Origin: Eremophila alpestris peregrina
Lineage: Eukaryota > Chordata > Aves > Passeriformes > Alaudidae
Assembly: GCA_009792885.1 (NCBI GenBank)
Contig: WMCF01000029.1
Coordinates: forward strand, 4,047,324 to 4,111,323
Reading direction: 5' to 3'
Length of the DNA: 64,000 nt
Of the stretch, positions 36,291 to 49,560 are shown in pieces (the first letter of the stretch is position 1; each line of letters starts with the position of its first letter). The notes under the pieces are model-generated. The model saw nothing but the letters and a program-made list of their open reading frames with translations. It searched no databases and had not been told where the DNA came from. A program made the translations under genes and the position numbers.

Positions 36291-39200
36291 TGGCTTATCA
36301 TTCAAGCATATTTAATTGAGATAGAGGGAAAATTGTCAAATGCTGTTCAAAATGTTCTTTTAATTGAATTAATACTGTAATTCACCTTGTTCAGAATGAA
36401 AAGTCTCTTCATGTTTTGATACTGAATGAAACCCCTGCTTACTATCAATGCTTATCTATCTTATTACAGAGAAAAAAACCTGCAATTGACTTTTCTGGCT
36501 GTAAAGATTCTCTCACAGATATAAAAATCTACATCTGGTGCCTGACATCCCCTCCCTTCGAGCAATCCAAACAGCTGAAAATGTCCACATGTTGCATAAG
36601 ACTAGTCAGATAAACAGGAACTGACAGACTAAAGGGATTTTTAACTTCCAAAATCAAAGTCTTTACCATACTAGAGCTTTACTCCTATGAAAAAAATGCC
36701 TTTATAAGAATTCAAAGTCACTTCCATTAGAAACCTTTTAAAAGAAGCTTAAAAATTACCTTTCATACACCTTTTTGTCACCTTTCACCTGAATTTTAAA
36801 CTCCCTTGTCAATTATACCAATGCAAATCCAAACTCACTTAGCAGAATGGACAGAATAACCTGAGATTTAAAAGAGGAACTGGGACCGTTTTTATCTGTC
36901 TGAATTTATGTTCTACTCCAAAGTTTAGGAAATGGGCCATGGATGACTTTTATATCTTCCTTGTCCTCAGCAGAACTTTGAACATCGTTAAATCATCTTG
37001 ACTATTTTTATGGGAAAAGGGGACCACAATACTTATTTTCAGAGACACTGACTCCAAGGTATTAATGCCTTGAAAACATGCCAGGAAACTGTATTCTACA
37101 GAGTCTCAGCAGTGCTCAGGAGTGTGGATGGCTGGTGGAATTTTAATGCCCATCCATCACTCTGTGAGGGCCATAATCCTGGCATGAATAAGCTCTGTGA
37201 GGACATCTCATTAAGGATCAGTCCCTGCTCCCAAAGGTGGAATTCTGATTTTCATGTCTGGGGGTGGCTTGCTGTGGCATCTTTTCCTCCTCTGCTACAT
37301 ATTTATTAATATTGACATACGGTTGTTAAGACAAAGCAACTTCATTTGTTCTGCATGAGAAGATCAGGAAGTACTGCAGGGATTTCAGAAATGGCATGGG
37401 CTGATTTCATTCAGCTAAAGCTCCCTCTGAAGACAGACTGACCCTCAGAGAAAGAACAGCAGCATGCAGAAAGGCAAAAGCAGTTTACTCTGGGTAAATA
37501 AAGCTAAACACAATGAAGCACTGCAAATGGACCCTCCTAAAGGATTACCTGGGTATTCTGTGCACATGCTGTACTCTGAATGGAGAAAGCTATTGAATGA
37601 GTCTGATATGGAAAACAACTCCTTCAGTCCAAAACTTAATTTCCCCAGCTTCTGGGTTTTCTGTGAAGTTCTTTTAGTTGATATTCTAGTATCTATCCAA
37701 GGTTCCAGAAAGCAAAAGTCCAATGCAATCAAAATGAGAAAATCCTGGAAGCTGTGTATCCCATTAGGAATGGTCAGCTTTAAATACTCTTTCCTGCATT
37801 TTCAGTATGCAGGATCTTCTCTGGCCTGTCCTTTCCTCTCTGGAACCTGCCCATAGACACAATATTCACAGCCAAAGAATGTTTCAATCCAAGTTAGCAC
37901 GATAGTTGTGGGCACTGCACTTCCATGATCTTTCAGACTTTTCAGACAAATCCACTTAGTAATTTCTAAAGCTTTTTGCCTGACCAGGGGAAAACTCAGG
38001 AATTGTTGAACTGGAGGGATTTGCAGTACTCTGTCCTTTTGCATTCCTTGGTGACTCCACACACTTTTAACTGATATAAACTGCAAAGAAGCTTACCATT
38101 TACAATATCATATTTGTGTTAATAGTATGTTTAGGTTTCACAGGTTTACTCTCATGCTGTCTATTGGGAGTTCCTTCTATCAGTTAAAAACAGTTTTCCC
38201 AGCTGAAAATAATACTATAAATATATGTCAAGGGAGTCAATATTATGTCATTGATATGAACTATACTGTTATGTTGTGTGGTAGAATTCCATGATGTCCT
38301 TTGCCTAAGGGACAAAATGCTGGTTGTCTTGTTGAGGGGAAAAAGAAGAAATACCATTTTAGCTAAAATTTTACTTAGAGCAAATGTGGATATTTTCATA
38401 GTCCAAAACCACATTAGACAAGCAAAGATACTGAAGGGTAACTTCCATATAATTCAGATGTGTTCTTGCATACTAATGTTCATTGAACTTTTGCACTGAT
38501 TAAACTTATATAGCTTTTTCCCAGAAGACAAAACCTAAAAATGTCTGTGATATTGCACAAACAAGTCAAAACATCAGATGAAAATCCCGTGTCCCCAATT
38601 CGAACATCTCTCTCTTCAAGGTCCTGTTATTTTCCACAGAGAGATGATGAACTATGGGGAAAATACCTTTAGACAAGATGTGAACTTGATTATTATTAAG
38701 TGTTTTTTAGCTAGAGTTATGGAGTACTCATGTTTTGATCTCTGCCTTAGTTAAAATTCAGAGACACTAAATGAAAAACAAAAAACATTTGCAGCTGTCA
38801 ACTAATAAATAAAAGATGTCTTTTGTGAAAAGACTTTGTACATATTGCTTGAAAATAACTTCCAAAAGTTGCTAAGGGTCAGATTTTCCACCATGATGTT
38901 CATATCCTCTGTAAAGTGACCCAAAAGGGGAAGCAGTTCTCAGATGCAATTTTTCTAATGTGTTTTGGGCTCCTCCTCCCCCAGCTCACTCAGGGTGGCA
39001 TCACTGAGGCAAATGGAATTTTTACATAAGCTTTTACTCAGTTACAGCAGTAACAAAACAATTTGGAGAAAATTGCAAATGTTATAGTAAAGTTAATGTC
39101 TGCAGTTGCTGAAGGAACTGCAAAGATCTTAACAGGACTAATAGAAGACGGGAGTAAATCTGAGGTTAATGGGGAAATACAATAGAACAGGGAATAATTA

Positions 39201-40779
39201 AAATGTTGGGATTTTAACTTCTGTTTCTCCTCCCATTTGCTGATGTATGTCATCTGTAGCTAATGTTATACATCCGTCACATAATGGCAGATGTTTATGA
39301 GTGATTCAGGTACTGCATATTCTGTGTAGATCACTAAGAGAAGCTGTTCAATCCTGCACTATTTAGTAATACAGAATCATCTAACCACTTCTAGCAGGGA
39401 ACTCAGCTCCTGTGCTGGACAATCCATACACAACACTTATGCTTTGAGAAACCAGAGCCAAACTGCCTCAGGTGCTTTATAAGAATGCATTTAGGAGGGT
39501 TCCCTCCCCAAAAGAGCACACTCATCACACAGATGGGTAGGAAGAGTAAGGACACTTTGCTAGAAATAAAGAATGAAGTGATCCTGACTTGGTAACAGGT
39601 AGATAGCGTTTTCAAATACACTTTATAGCTTCCTAACACCAACCAAACACATGGTGGTCACAGTTCATCAATTCTGTTTAATTTATGCTGCTTTTCCACA
39701 GAGGTACAGATGCATAGAGGATGAAGAGTTTCTGGGGGTCTTTTGGACATAAATTTTAAATGCTTTTAGCCACAAACAACATCCCAGAAAATTTAAACAG
39801 ATGTCAAAATCAATTTAGATTTAAATTCCCTATCCAAGCATGATATGTATGCAGCTTAATTTGAATAGCACCTGGGTTGCTGAGAAAAAGTTTTAGTTTT
39901 AAAGGAAAAAAACCCAAAACAAATACAGATAATATATTCTTGGAAAAGCAGCCATATTTAAAGAATCTGTTTGCATTCTGTTCCAGAGGAACAAAAACAG
40001 GGCACAAAGACATGGTATCTTAGCAATGCAAGCCAAGCAAATACTTGAAAAAAGGCAAGTACACAATTGGACCACATTAAGCTTGATCATTGCCAAAAAA
40101 CTTGAGTTTGTTTCAGGAGACTTATGAATGGCATGTATCCCAGCAACTACAGAATGTGTAATAGGAAAACCAGGTAGTGGTTGTTAAGAGATAGAGCTGT
40201 AGGAAGAAAGTGGAAATGACGAGGAGGACAAAAGCTTATTCATTTACATGATACCATAAACTTATATCCAATTTCACTGCAGTAGGAGGCGAAGGATTAA
40301 GCCCTAAATCATCAGAATTTTTTTAACCATGCTGGACCAAGTAAGTCAGGCTCTGCTGTCAGGCTGCAAATGAGGGGCTTTCTAGGTTTGTACTTGCTGC
40401 TGCTAGGAGAGGAGCTGGGAGAATACAAAGAACACTTTACATCACTTCTCTTGGGACTGTGTGATGCCCAGAGATGACAAAGATACAAACTGTTCCTTGC
40501 CTCTGACACAGAGGAGGAAATGCCCATCCCTGCAAAAACCATGAAGTGGTGTAGCAGAGAGTATTCCAGCTACAATACACATGAGCCATGGAAGGAGGAG
40601 ATGCAGATTGCTCTCTCTTACTGAAGTTCAGAGAACTCTTTCCAGCTTGACAACTACTCTGAGCACTTATTGTGAGAGCAGTTTGTTCCAGGATGCTGGG
40701 GAGTGCTTAATGGCTGCAGCAAGCAGGGACTCTGGTAATCTAGGAGTCTTCTGCAATATTACTTATGATTATAGGAAAT

Positions 40780-40816
40780 TAGACTTGATGACTACATTGA
40801 ACCTTCCAACCTTATG
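40780..40816 (+). repeat. Possible CR1 LINE 3' end fragment
   Basis: AGACTTGATGACTACATTGA followed by ACCTTCCAACCTTATG matches the terminal CR1 segment GACTAGATGA...CCTTCCAACC. Nothing upstream aligns clearly, so it is a very short, old remnant or a chance match. Confidence 0.38.
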
Positions 40817-41439
40817 TCTGGGAAGTCTGTGCTTTTCTATTGTGTTGCCAAACAGGAAACTTAGCAAGGAAGAAGGAGGGAGTGATTTGGCCCTGATGGA
40901 TGAACACTGGCTGTTCTCTTCTACAATGAAAAGGAAAAATATTTGAAGGATCTATTACAGTCTGATCAATGGGTTTATCCAAGCTGTTCATTATGTGTTT
41001 CATACATTCACAAGCACCTTGGGGATACAAATGCGAGAACCAAATCTAATTTTAATGTAAATATTCATAGGCATAGTCAAATAATATCTGCATGCCAGTA
41101 TGATATTTATTTGTGTAAGTTTTTTCCCTGCACCAAAAAGAGGCCTCCATTTGTTGGCGAAATTCACAAGCAGTGGAAATAAAAGCATCAAAACATCCTT
41201 CCTCCTCAAGAAACAACAGGATTTTTTTTCTTGTAACAGACTGATCTATTCATGTACCACATCTCCATATGGGAAACATATCACAGTATATTAAAAATAC
41301 GTGTGGTGACCTCCGTGCATTTTTAGGACTCATGAGCCATATTTAAGACTCAAAGCAGATTTTGTTCATTACCTCACTGCAAAAGACTAGAATTCCAACA
41401 AAACACAAGGATTATTCATGCCCATCATTAAAGTAGACA
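40817..41439. other. Non-coding stretch, nothing recognised
   Basis: Unique AT-rich sequence with short overlapping ORFs on both strands and no recognised motif. Confidence 0.45.
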
Positions 41440-41870
41440 GCAATGGTGGCATCCTGTTGCAGGCCAGTTAGCATGCAGATTGCATGTAAATAATTTTAGC
41501 CTCAGTATCCCTAATTGAGATGTAGCACAATGTGCTATTGTATGATGAAATAGAATGATCCCAAGAACTTCTTATCAGATGGAACAAAAACCTCATATTA
41601 GTTATTTACAGAAAATAAACAACTGATTAGATACATATGTAGTATTTCTTAATTTCTTCATGTTTATTTAAAAAATAGAAGTAAATGCTATTTTTATATA
41701 TAAAAAAAAGAAATTAGTTCACTGAGGACTTAATTATCCTTTCTTTTCCGATGGGAATCAATGCTATTGGCAGCTTGCAGGTCTGTTCTCCTGACAAATC
41801 AAGTTGTTGTCTGAGGCGTGAAGTGTTAAGATTATGATCGACTCAGCGTGACATTGTGATTCATGGCTAC
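41440..41870. promoter_or_regulatory. Candidate conserved non-coding element pair
   Basis: Two enhancer-like blocks. The first (41440-41600) has GTTAGCATGCAGATTGCATG, TAAATAATTTTAGCC and CCTAATTGAG. The second (41720-41870) has GACTTAATTATCC, GGGAATCAATGCTATTGGC and ATGATCGACTCAGCGTGAC. Between them is an AT-rich spacer. No coding frame. Conservation untested. Confidence 0.3.
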
Positions 41871-44769
41871 TATATTACAGAGGGAAAAAGGGGATTTATG
41901 CTTCATATCCACTTTGAATTCATAGTGAAACAAGTGAATCATTCTATTCAACCTCAGGAGTTCATGTTCTACACCTGGGGGTTGAGCAATATAACAGGCT
42001 TGAACATTTTTAGGAACAAGTGCAATAAAATATCACTGTGAAATATTCTCTCTTTCCTCTCATACTATAAGTTTGAAGAATCACCTGGAGTAAAGATTTA
42101 ATAAATACATTTCATTAAAAGAAGAAAGAAGAAAGAGAGATATGAAAAGTGCATATTGGTCAACTGGAAAAAAAAGACACTTTCAAACAGATAAATGTAC
42201 ATAAAGGAATAATTATGCAGAGTCTCTGTAAGGCCTAAATTCTAACTTGTAGGTCTAAATGATGTACACCACCTTTCTTTTTTCCCCTCCAACAAAGCCA
42301 TTGATGAGAAAACTCTGTTGCAATGCTATGCTTAAGCAAAGGTATAACACTGAGTATGTTTGTTTTATTTCTTGTATTCTGAGATCAACATCTGGAAATG
42401 ACCACAGACAGCTGCTATAATGAAGGAGGGCATCAGCACAATTCTCCAGAGAAATGTGGCAAAACATGCATTTCACTGGACACCATTAATAGGATCTACA
42501 GTGCCATCCACTCCTCCTGGAAGCACCACCCACCTCACAATTCACGTGTGACAATTCAACCATGTGCAAAATCTGCAGTCACAGCATCAAAAGCTGCAGG
42601 AAAATCTAGCCAATCCCTGTAGCACTCCGTTTCAATTGAGTTCAAGTTCCCCCATTTTAAAAATATGGAATTCATGCTACTCTTCCTATAGTGCTAGAAC
42701 ATGCATGGCAAATTGAATTTCACCCTTGCAAAGACAGCTTGACTGCAAAAGCAGAACCAAAGTCTGACTGCAAAATGTCAGCACTGAATTCCTCTCCCAG
42801 CCTTATCTTTATAATGAGCAGAACCAAGGCATAGAAGGCAGCACAATGAAATTAAGGAAAACCAAGACTCCTGATCCTTTTTGGGGAAAAATTATTCTTT
42901 TCTAATTCAGTAAAAGTGTTTTTCCAGCTTTTATGCAGAGCCCTTTTGGTTATTTTTTTTTTTGCAAAGAGGGAACAATCATTTGAAGGACTTGGAGGAA
43001 GTCCAGCAAAGATAAGGCTGAGAAATCTCTCTCCAGTTCAGAGGAAATGGTTTTCTTTTGTGTATTTATGATTTTCAAGAGACAAGGGTTTGGTTTTTTA
43101 TTCTGATATTGCTACACAGAAATAGCAATGAGAAGAGCTAATTGTTACTAACTATTATCTGTTCAGCACACTGAGTGACAAACATACTTTGTGGACACAT
43201 TTTTGTTAAATGACGTCCAGCATTTAATGAATTTTCATGCAAATAGAAGCCTCTGTGTTCTTCTGTCTGACTTTGTTGATGAAAAAGGAATGCCTTACTG
43301 ACCTTCTACTGTGCTCCAGCCTGGACTGGTGTTTCACTGGTGGCTGCTCTCAAGAGATATTCTTCTACCTGTAGGCAGCCCTGTGACTTCTGCTCCCAAG
43401 TTCACTATTGATGTACAATATCAAGGATTCTACCAAAGTTATGGTTTTCTACTGTGGCATTCCAATAAAGGGCCTCTGGTCCCTAACCTGGCACAGAGAT
43501 GCTAGTTAGTTATATACCATCCATAAATATGGAATCATCTGCTCCTGTGAGAAGCAGATTTAATGATAAAATATCTTTCTATAGCACAAAATATAAAGTC
43601 CTACAGACTCTAGACAAAGAGGAACACCATGGGCTGGCTTGTTCATAAACCACCATAAATCTTCCAAAACCATTCAAGTATTGCTCTGATGATGTCTGAA
43701 CTTCTAAAGTTACTTTATAAAATCATCAGCACCTTTGTGGCACAACTACTGTAAAACATAATTACTGGGAAGATTTTTCCAATGATGACATGTCAAAACT
43801 CTGTCAGAAAAAGCATCAAGGCTAGAACTTGAGCTGATGTGCATCAGCTTAGACAGGCCATTGATTTTTAAGCAGCTGCAGAGATTGCTATCAATTTAGA
43901 ACCTCCTTTCCTATATCTAAGCTGTGGTGCTGAACATGTAAGAGACTTCCATGATGTCTCTGGCTAGCAGGTACAGTACAGTGTGAAATGCTCTTCAGCC
44001 AGGAGAATAAGATATGAAAATTGCAAAGATGCACAAGTTGTCAAATGGGAGCACAGAATAATATGATTGTAACTGGTAAAGCTCTCTGCAGTAGTTAACC
44101 TCACAAACCAGCTGAGATCCTACTCCTCTGTCCCGTTACAGATGTAGATATTCAATAGCAGCTCAGGTATCTCCTAAATTTCTCATACTGATCAAAAAGA
44201 GAAAATACCATTTTGACTATCTTACATGATCTGAAGATTAATGTCTGATCCTTGAGATCTCCAGAAGAAAGGTGTATGAATTTATACTCATCTCATGATC
44301 TAACTCTGAGTTAATAACCACAGATAAAAAAGGTAAGGCCAAAGTATCCCCCTCTATTTACACTGCACTTCTGGATGTGCTTGAATCCCACAGCTGTCAC
44401 TTCAGGATTGGAATCTCTGTGAACTTTCAGCTGCCTGCACTAACAGATAGGCTGTTTATATTAGTTCTCTGGCATAATGAAGTGTTTCTTCAGCTCTGTA
44501 AAATATCAGGTCAACTTGATTAACTGGTGCAGTCACTGTTGCATTATTTTTAGGACGATTCCCAAAAGTTACAATCTGCAAAATTCTTAATACTACTTTC
44601 TTTCTATCAAGTATATTATTGAGTAAAATTATGCATCCTACTATAGCAGCTAGTGACCTGAAATTGGATGGCTTCCTGTGGAATTCTGCACATTATGTAC
44701 TCAGAGACCATCCCTATCCCACAGAATTTAAATCCCATAAACCAGGAAAGCCATCAAATGAAGATATTT
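41871..44769. other. Non-coding stretch, nothing recognised
   Basis: Unique AT-rich sequence. A GAAGAAA-type purine run lies at about 42119-42141 and a T-run at about 42953-42963. No exon or transposon recognised. Confidence 0.45.
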
Positions 44770-45200
44770 AGCTCTATTTGCTGATATGAAACCGAGGCAA
44801 ACAGAAATGAGACGCTTCTGAAGGTCACAGAGTTTTTTGCAGGAACAGCAAGATTTGAAACAACTTCTGGGGGCACATCTGTGGTGTGTAACTCAGCAGA
44901 GAGCACAGGTACCTCCAGCTCCAAATGAACAGCTGCAGGAGCAGTGCTGATGCCAGCTGAGCACACCAATCACACCCTAGTGCCCAGCTCTGTGGCACTC
45001 CAGAGGCTGTGATGCTCCTCAAGTCATACTTCAAGGCAAGAAGCGTGGCTCAGACAGCTGCCCAAGTCAGAGCTGGATTTCTGAGCTACACCACGAGAGG
45101 AGCAGGGCTCTGCTTTGGCCACTAACTAGTTTCCTTACTCAGCTTCCTTATGCTTGAGATAATGGGAATGTTACCAACTTCTTTCAGTTCAGAGCTTAAG
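44770..45200 (-). repeat. Ancient MIR/L2-type repeat relic, broken
   Basis: On the minus strand the order of a MIR-like element can be followed. ATGAAACCGAGGCAAACAG and GAAGGTCACAGAG (about 44785-44831) correspond to the familiar GAGGAAACTGAGGC...AAGGTCACACAG. Farther on, GCCCAAGTCAGAGCTGGATT with GGGCTCTGCTTTGGCCACTA (about 45060-45123) recalls the next segment. CAGCTTCCTTATGC with AATGGGAATG (about 45139-45171) looks like the opposite-strand form, so there may be two fragments. Highly diverged; family assignment is tentative. Confidence 0.35.
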
Positions 45201-45414
45201 ATTTGTTTCACATAGGACATTGGGTAGAACAAAACACTGCTGGGAGAAAACCCACTGCTGGAACTGGCAAGCTAAATAGATCTAGAGCTCTGATCCCAGC
45301 CACAAAAGAGTACACCATAGTACACAAATAAATCATTAGATATTGCTATTAATTTTTCTATTTTGTCTTTTGCAGCACTAAATACATTAAGGAATTTTTG
45401 ATAAATTTTCCAAT

Positions 45415-45605
45415 TATATTTGTTCAGAAGCATTGGCAAAACAATCTGTGCTATTAATGAGATGTTTAGTGCAAATTAATCATTAAACCGGACAGTCTAC
45501 GCCCTGAAAAGTGAATTGTTTTGCAGGGTGCTTTTACAAGCACAGTCAGTCTTTGGAAATTATCATGTTTCTTGAAAGATCATCATTACTTTGATTTTCA
45601 TTTGT
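45415..45605. promoter_or_regulatory. Candidate conserved non-coding element
   Basis: Contains CTATTAATGAGATG, GCAAATTAATCATTAAACCG and AAAGATCATCATTACTTTGA with no open frame or simple repeat. Two CpGs sit in otherwise CpG-free sequence. Texture-based inference. Confidence 0.28.
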
Positions 45606-46194
45606 TAGAAAGGTAGTAGCCCAAAAAGTCCTCAGAAGGGCTGTTGTAGTCTGTCAACCTGTCCTTGCACATCCCAAGAGTACACAGAGAAGGGATCTAT
45701 AATGGCATACAAATGGCACAAAGTTCCACTGAACTCTGGGCTGCCCTACAATGCTGAGGAAGGAAGTGGGAGAGACACTGCAGACAGACATTGTATTGTA
45801 AGTGAAGGGAACTCTGAGGTCACTGGAAGTCTGCTGGAAATTAGCTCTTCCTAAGAAGCTCCCACGTCACCCAGGGAGTCACCCAGTTTTCTCTCCTACA
45901 TTCAGCAGAACATGGGTGGGGCAGAGAATTTGCAGGGGGATTTAACGTTAGTTAAACCAGCTTCAATAAAGAAGCCTAGTGCAGCAATGAATGCATTGGA
46001 GGAGCAGCAATTTTGAGTACATTCTGCAAAGAGAGCTCACACATGCACAGGTTCCACCCAACAGCAGCTCCTGGATGAATGTTGGGGTGTTATTAAACAG
46101 CACAAACACACACAATTGCTGCTTCCACTACTGCACATATGGCAATGTGTCCTAGCAGGAAGAGCAGATCTTGCCTAACAGAAATACAGTTAAA

Positions 46195-46385
46195 TATACA
46201 AACTGCAGGGTAATTATGAAATCAGAAGCAGCCATCAGATCCTCTTAGCATCACTGCATTGTCTGGAGCTAATTGCTACATCCCATAATTATGTTGTTTA
46301 CCTAGACATTTGCCTTTTTCTTGCAATGACTATTCATATGATTGCCTTATTTTCAATGCAGCATGGCTGTACTGTGCACAGACAC
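46195..46385. promoter_or_regulatory. Candidate conserved non-coding element
   Basis: Contains GGGTAATTATGAAATC, GGAGCTAATTGC and CCCATAATTATG (TAATTA cores) followed by ATTCATATGATTGCC. No frame, no simple repeat. Texture-based inference. Confidence 0.28.
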
Positions 46386-47160
46386 ACTGTACTGCCATTC
46401 CTTTAGGATTTGACCCTTCCTTGGCTTTAGTTCATGCCTCTTGTTCTTGTGTTTGACATAAATTCAAATCATCTTGTAGCATCTATCCTTTCAAATCTCT
46501 GGAGTTCTGTATACTTCTCAAAGGTCATCACTTTCTCTCTACTCTTATATTTTAGCCTTAAAGTTTGAGAGGTTGGCTGTGGGTATTTTTTTTTTAGGCA
46601 GAGAAGTCTTATAATGAAAAAAACCTCTAATATTTAGTAACATTATAACTGCCATCCACTTTGTGTATTTTCCCAGTAGTCTTCAGCAAACTGACCTATA
46701 ATTACTGCCTTTTACATGTTTCCTCTTAAGTTGCTTGTACTGTCAAGTCTCCTACTCAGCAAATACAGATATAATGACTTCAATTCCTTTAAAAAAAAAA
46801 AAAGTGTGATTCCTTTTTAACAGCTATTGTGTTCAGTGTGACAGTGTGTTTATACTGGCCTTGTATTTAAGACAAAGTCCTGATAGAGATGGCGGATTTC
46901 AGCTGAGATAAAACTCTTCAGGAAGCTAAAATCACCTTATCTCATCAGTCAGCTTGAGCACCACAGGGCAGATTTGCCTTCAGCAGCAAGTGTAACAGAC
47001 CTTTAGTAATTCTTCTCATGGGCCTGTCACTGTGGGATCTCGTGAGCTGTCTTTTCCCCCTTCCTATGTTTGAAGAACTAATTGTATTTATTAAACATAA
47101 GCTGCCACATAGAAGCTTTTTACTGGAATCCCCTGCAAGCTTTGTCTTTTGTTTTGTGTA
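46386..47160. other. Non-coding stretch, nothing recognised
   Basis: Unique sequence with a T-run near 46588 and an A-run of 13 at 46791-46803. It ends at the 5' boundary of the CR1 copy. Confidence 0.45.
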
Positions 47161-47507
47161 GTTTGGAGAAAAGGAAGCTGAAGGGTGACCTCACTGTTCT
47201 CTGCAGCTTTCTGAGGAGCAAAAGGGAGAAAGAGGTGCTGAGCTCTTCTCCCTGGTGTGACAGGCCACAAAGGAACGGTTCAAAGCTGCATCAGGGGAGG
47301 TTTAGACTGGACATTAGGAAACATTACCAAGAGCCTGCTCAAACACAGCAACAGGATTCCCAGGGAGGTTATCCATTCCCCAGGCCTGTCAGTGTTCAAG
47401 AGGCATTTGGACAATGCACTAAATAACACACTTTAGCTTTGGGTCAGTCCTGGAGTGGTCAGGCAGTTGGACTAAATGACCACTCCAGGTCACTTGAATT
47501 ATTTTAA
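47161..47507 (+). repeat. CR1 LINE, 5'-truncated 3' end
   Basis: The clearest CR1 copy of the window. It begins TTTGGAGAAAAGGAAGCTGA, continues GGTGACCTCACTGTTCTCTG, GGGGAGGTTTAGACTGGACA with TTAGGAAACATT, and CCCAGGGAGGTTAT, and ends GTTGGACTAAATGACCACTC with CAGGTCACTTGAATTATTTT. These segments are in the order of the last part of CR1 ORF2 and the 3' UTR. The 114-residue ORF at 47082-47426 runs through it and is a relic of the reverse transcriptase C-terminal region, not a host gene. Moderate divergence suggests insertion well before recent avian speciation. Confidence 0.9.
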
Positions 47508-48879
47508 CTAGGATCCTGTATTAACACATTTTAGGAGTCAGACCATAAAAAGGCCTCTAGTTCTTCTGTTTCTGTACAAATAAATTTCTCTGCAGATACA
47601 ACATCTAGCATTTAGGTGGTTTATTCACATATTTATATTAAAAGGCTAAGATATTTTCATGTGACCAAAAGTTTTACAAATAATCCCCCCTAAATTGTCA
47701 GGATCATATAATTTTGTGAAGTGCACTGTAAATTCAAGGCTATGCTGCAAAAACATGTGCTTGTTAAAATTACATGAGCCTTTAATAGCAATTTATGTCT
47801 GAACTCAGAGAAGAATGAAGGTATGGTTGGACTCCTTACAATGAAACAAGAATGAATGTGGGAGGGCGTAGACAATGTAGATATTTTCTTTAGTCAGCAC
47901 ATTGTGTATAATTTATCATAGAAGCATTTGACCCAAACTGGGACTGTTCAAGACACTAGAAGCTTTGACAGGGTCATGCTGACTCATTAACTCTGCTTTG
48001 CACAGACACAAGGGACAGAAAGATCTTCATTGTGGGACACAATGGGTAACTTCAACTCCTTCAACACGTGGCTGCAATTATCATTTTGTAAACATTTTCA
48101 TTGAGTTTAGGTCCACAAAATTTGTAGCTTTTTTTTCCCAAGTGTAATAGCTCTGAGAATGACAGTCTGATCTCCAAAATAAGTGTGTAACATTAAAAAA
48201 GGATAAAGTGATCACACTAGAAAATCTTAATGTGAACAGCCTAAGACATCCTTGTGAAAGCCATATCAGCACTTCAGTGCTAAGTTTAGTGCCCCTCCTT
48301 GCCAGCTCTCAGCTTAACAAAGGAGAACTGGATCAGCCTCTGTTGTCCTCTAGTGATTACCAGAGGAGGCAATGGCTTTCAGAGCCATTAACACACAGGC
48401 ATGTGAAAAACAATACATCAGGAAGTCAGAGGGATGTCCATTGATCAATTCCAGCTCTCCATTCTCCCCTTTTCCAAATGTTCTAAGCCAGTTAGAAATG
48501 AATAAATGGCAGGTGTTTAGGTTTCATGGAATCAGAGATTACCTTCAGGTGTTCCATCTTTGGTGTTATTTAGGCTGTAGTAGAGTTTCCCAACTGATCA
48601 TCTTTCTCTATATTACTCTATCAGTCCATTAGAGTCTTGGCAGATGCTATAAGATTGCAATTCTCTAGATCAAGATAAATATGTTGGGAAAAACACCACA
48701 AGAATGGCTGACAACCAGTCTTTGGAGGACTCATGACTGTGCACAACAGAATATAGAGCAGCTTGTAATAAGAATAAAGACCATTTTACACCATCTGTAA
48801 AATCGTCAGGACAGAAAAGCCCTTAGCAATGGAGCTCTGATCTTCACAGGGGTCTCTGGACAGTGTTTTCATAATGATC
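47508..48879. other. Non-coding stretch, nothing recognised
   Basis: Unique AT-rich sequence. No repeat, exon or RNA gene recognised. Confidence 0.45.
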
Positions 48880-49560
48880 ATTAATCAATAGTGATGCTAA
48901 TCCTAGCCACAGGGAAAAGGAAAAGGGGCAGAAGAGAATCAATTCTTCACTCAGCGGAGTCTGGTTGAGACTGCAACACTGATAGAGTCTTCTCTGATTA
49001 GCATAAGGTCACATTGGCTCTTATGGCATCCACCTCCATGAAAATATTACAAAGGGATTTTATTGTCTCCCTTTCCAGCAGAGAGAGCCCGTGATAAATG
49101 GTGTATGGGATTCTCAGTGTGTTACACCAGTTCCTGAAGGAACAATATTTTGCATTTGCTCAGGAAACACTTCCCCAATCTCCCTTCTCTGTGCTGCCAA
49201 GTGCCCGTTGGAGGGAGCAGATTGCTGTGTCATCCCTCTGCACAGGCCTTCTGCAGCCATATTGGTCCTCACCATGAGCATATGGGAGCATTTTTCAAAT
49301 GTCACAAAACCTCGCTGTCTTAAGGATTAATATTAAACACCTTTTAGCATAGGGAGGCACACGAGAGAGAGTCCCAGACTTTAGCTACATCCTGCATGAT
49401 TTGCTGGAGTCGGCTGTGCTGTAAGCATCTTTAGTGACTGCAGATAATAGATATTCATGTGGTTAAAACCAATATCTCTCTCCACAAACCTAGCTTAATT
49501 AGGTTTGCTGCAATTTTCTATGATAATTTAGTTCTGCCTTTGCCTTTTGGCTGGCAGACT
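48880..49560. promoter_or_regulatory. Candidate conserved non-coding element cluster
   Basis: About 680 bases of non-repetitive sequence with AATGATCATTAATCAATAG at the start, CTGATTAGCATAAGG, AATATTTTGCATTTGC, CCATATTGG (a CArG-like box), GGATTAATATTAAACACC and GCTTAATTAGG near the end. No coding frame survives; ORFs at 49091-49330 (+) and 49114-49305 (-) mirror each other. Among the strongest enhancer-like blocks by texture, but conservation is not demonstrated. Confidence 0.33.

Larger units (their letters stand above)
29991..40779. other. Large non-coding stretch
   Basis: Mostly unique AT-rich sequence. Recognisable items are the A-run with flanking direct repeats at 30665-30698, a weak exon-like segment near 31668, a 15-base direct repeat at 35637-35669, and an old repeat fragment at 36214-36290. 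ORFs up to about 149 residues (for example 32659-33108 on the - strand) show no family resemblance. Confidence 0.45.

Noticed and set aside
40312..40542. Serine-rich 76-residue ORF on the - strand
   Set aside because: Low-complexity serine run only, with no domain, splice sites or second exon to support it.
47082..47426. 114-residue ORF as a possible gene
   Set aside because: From 47161 it is the CR1 reverse transcriptase C-terminal relic and 3' UTR.
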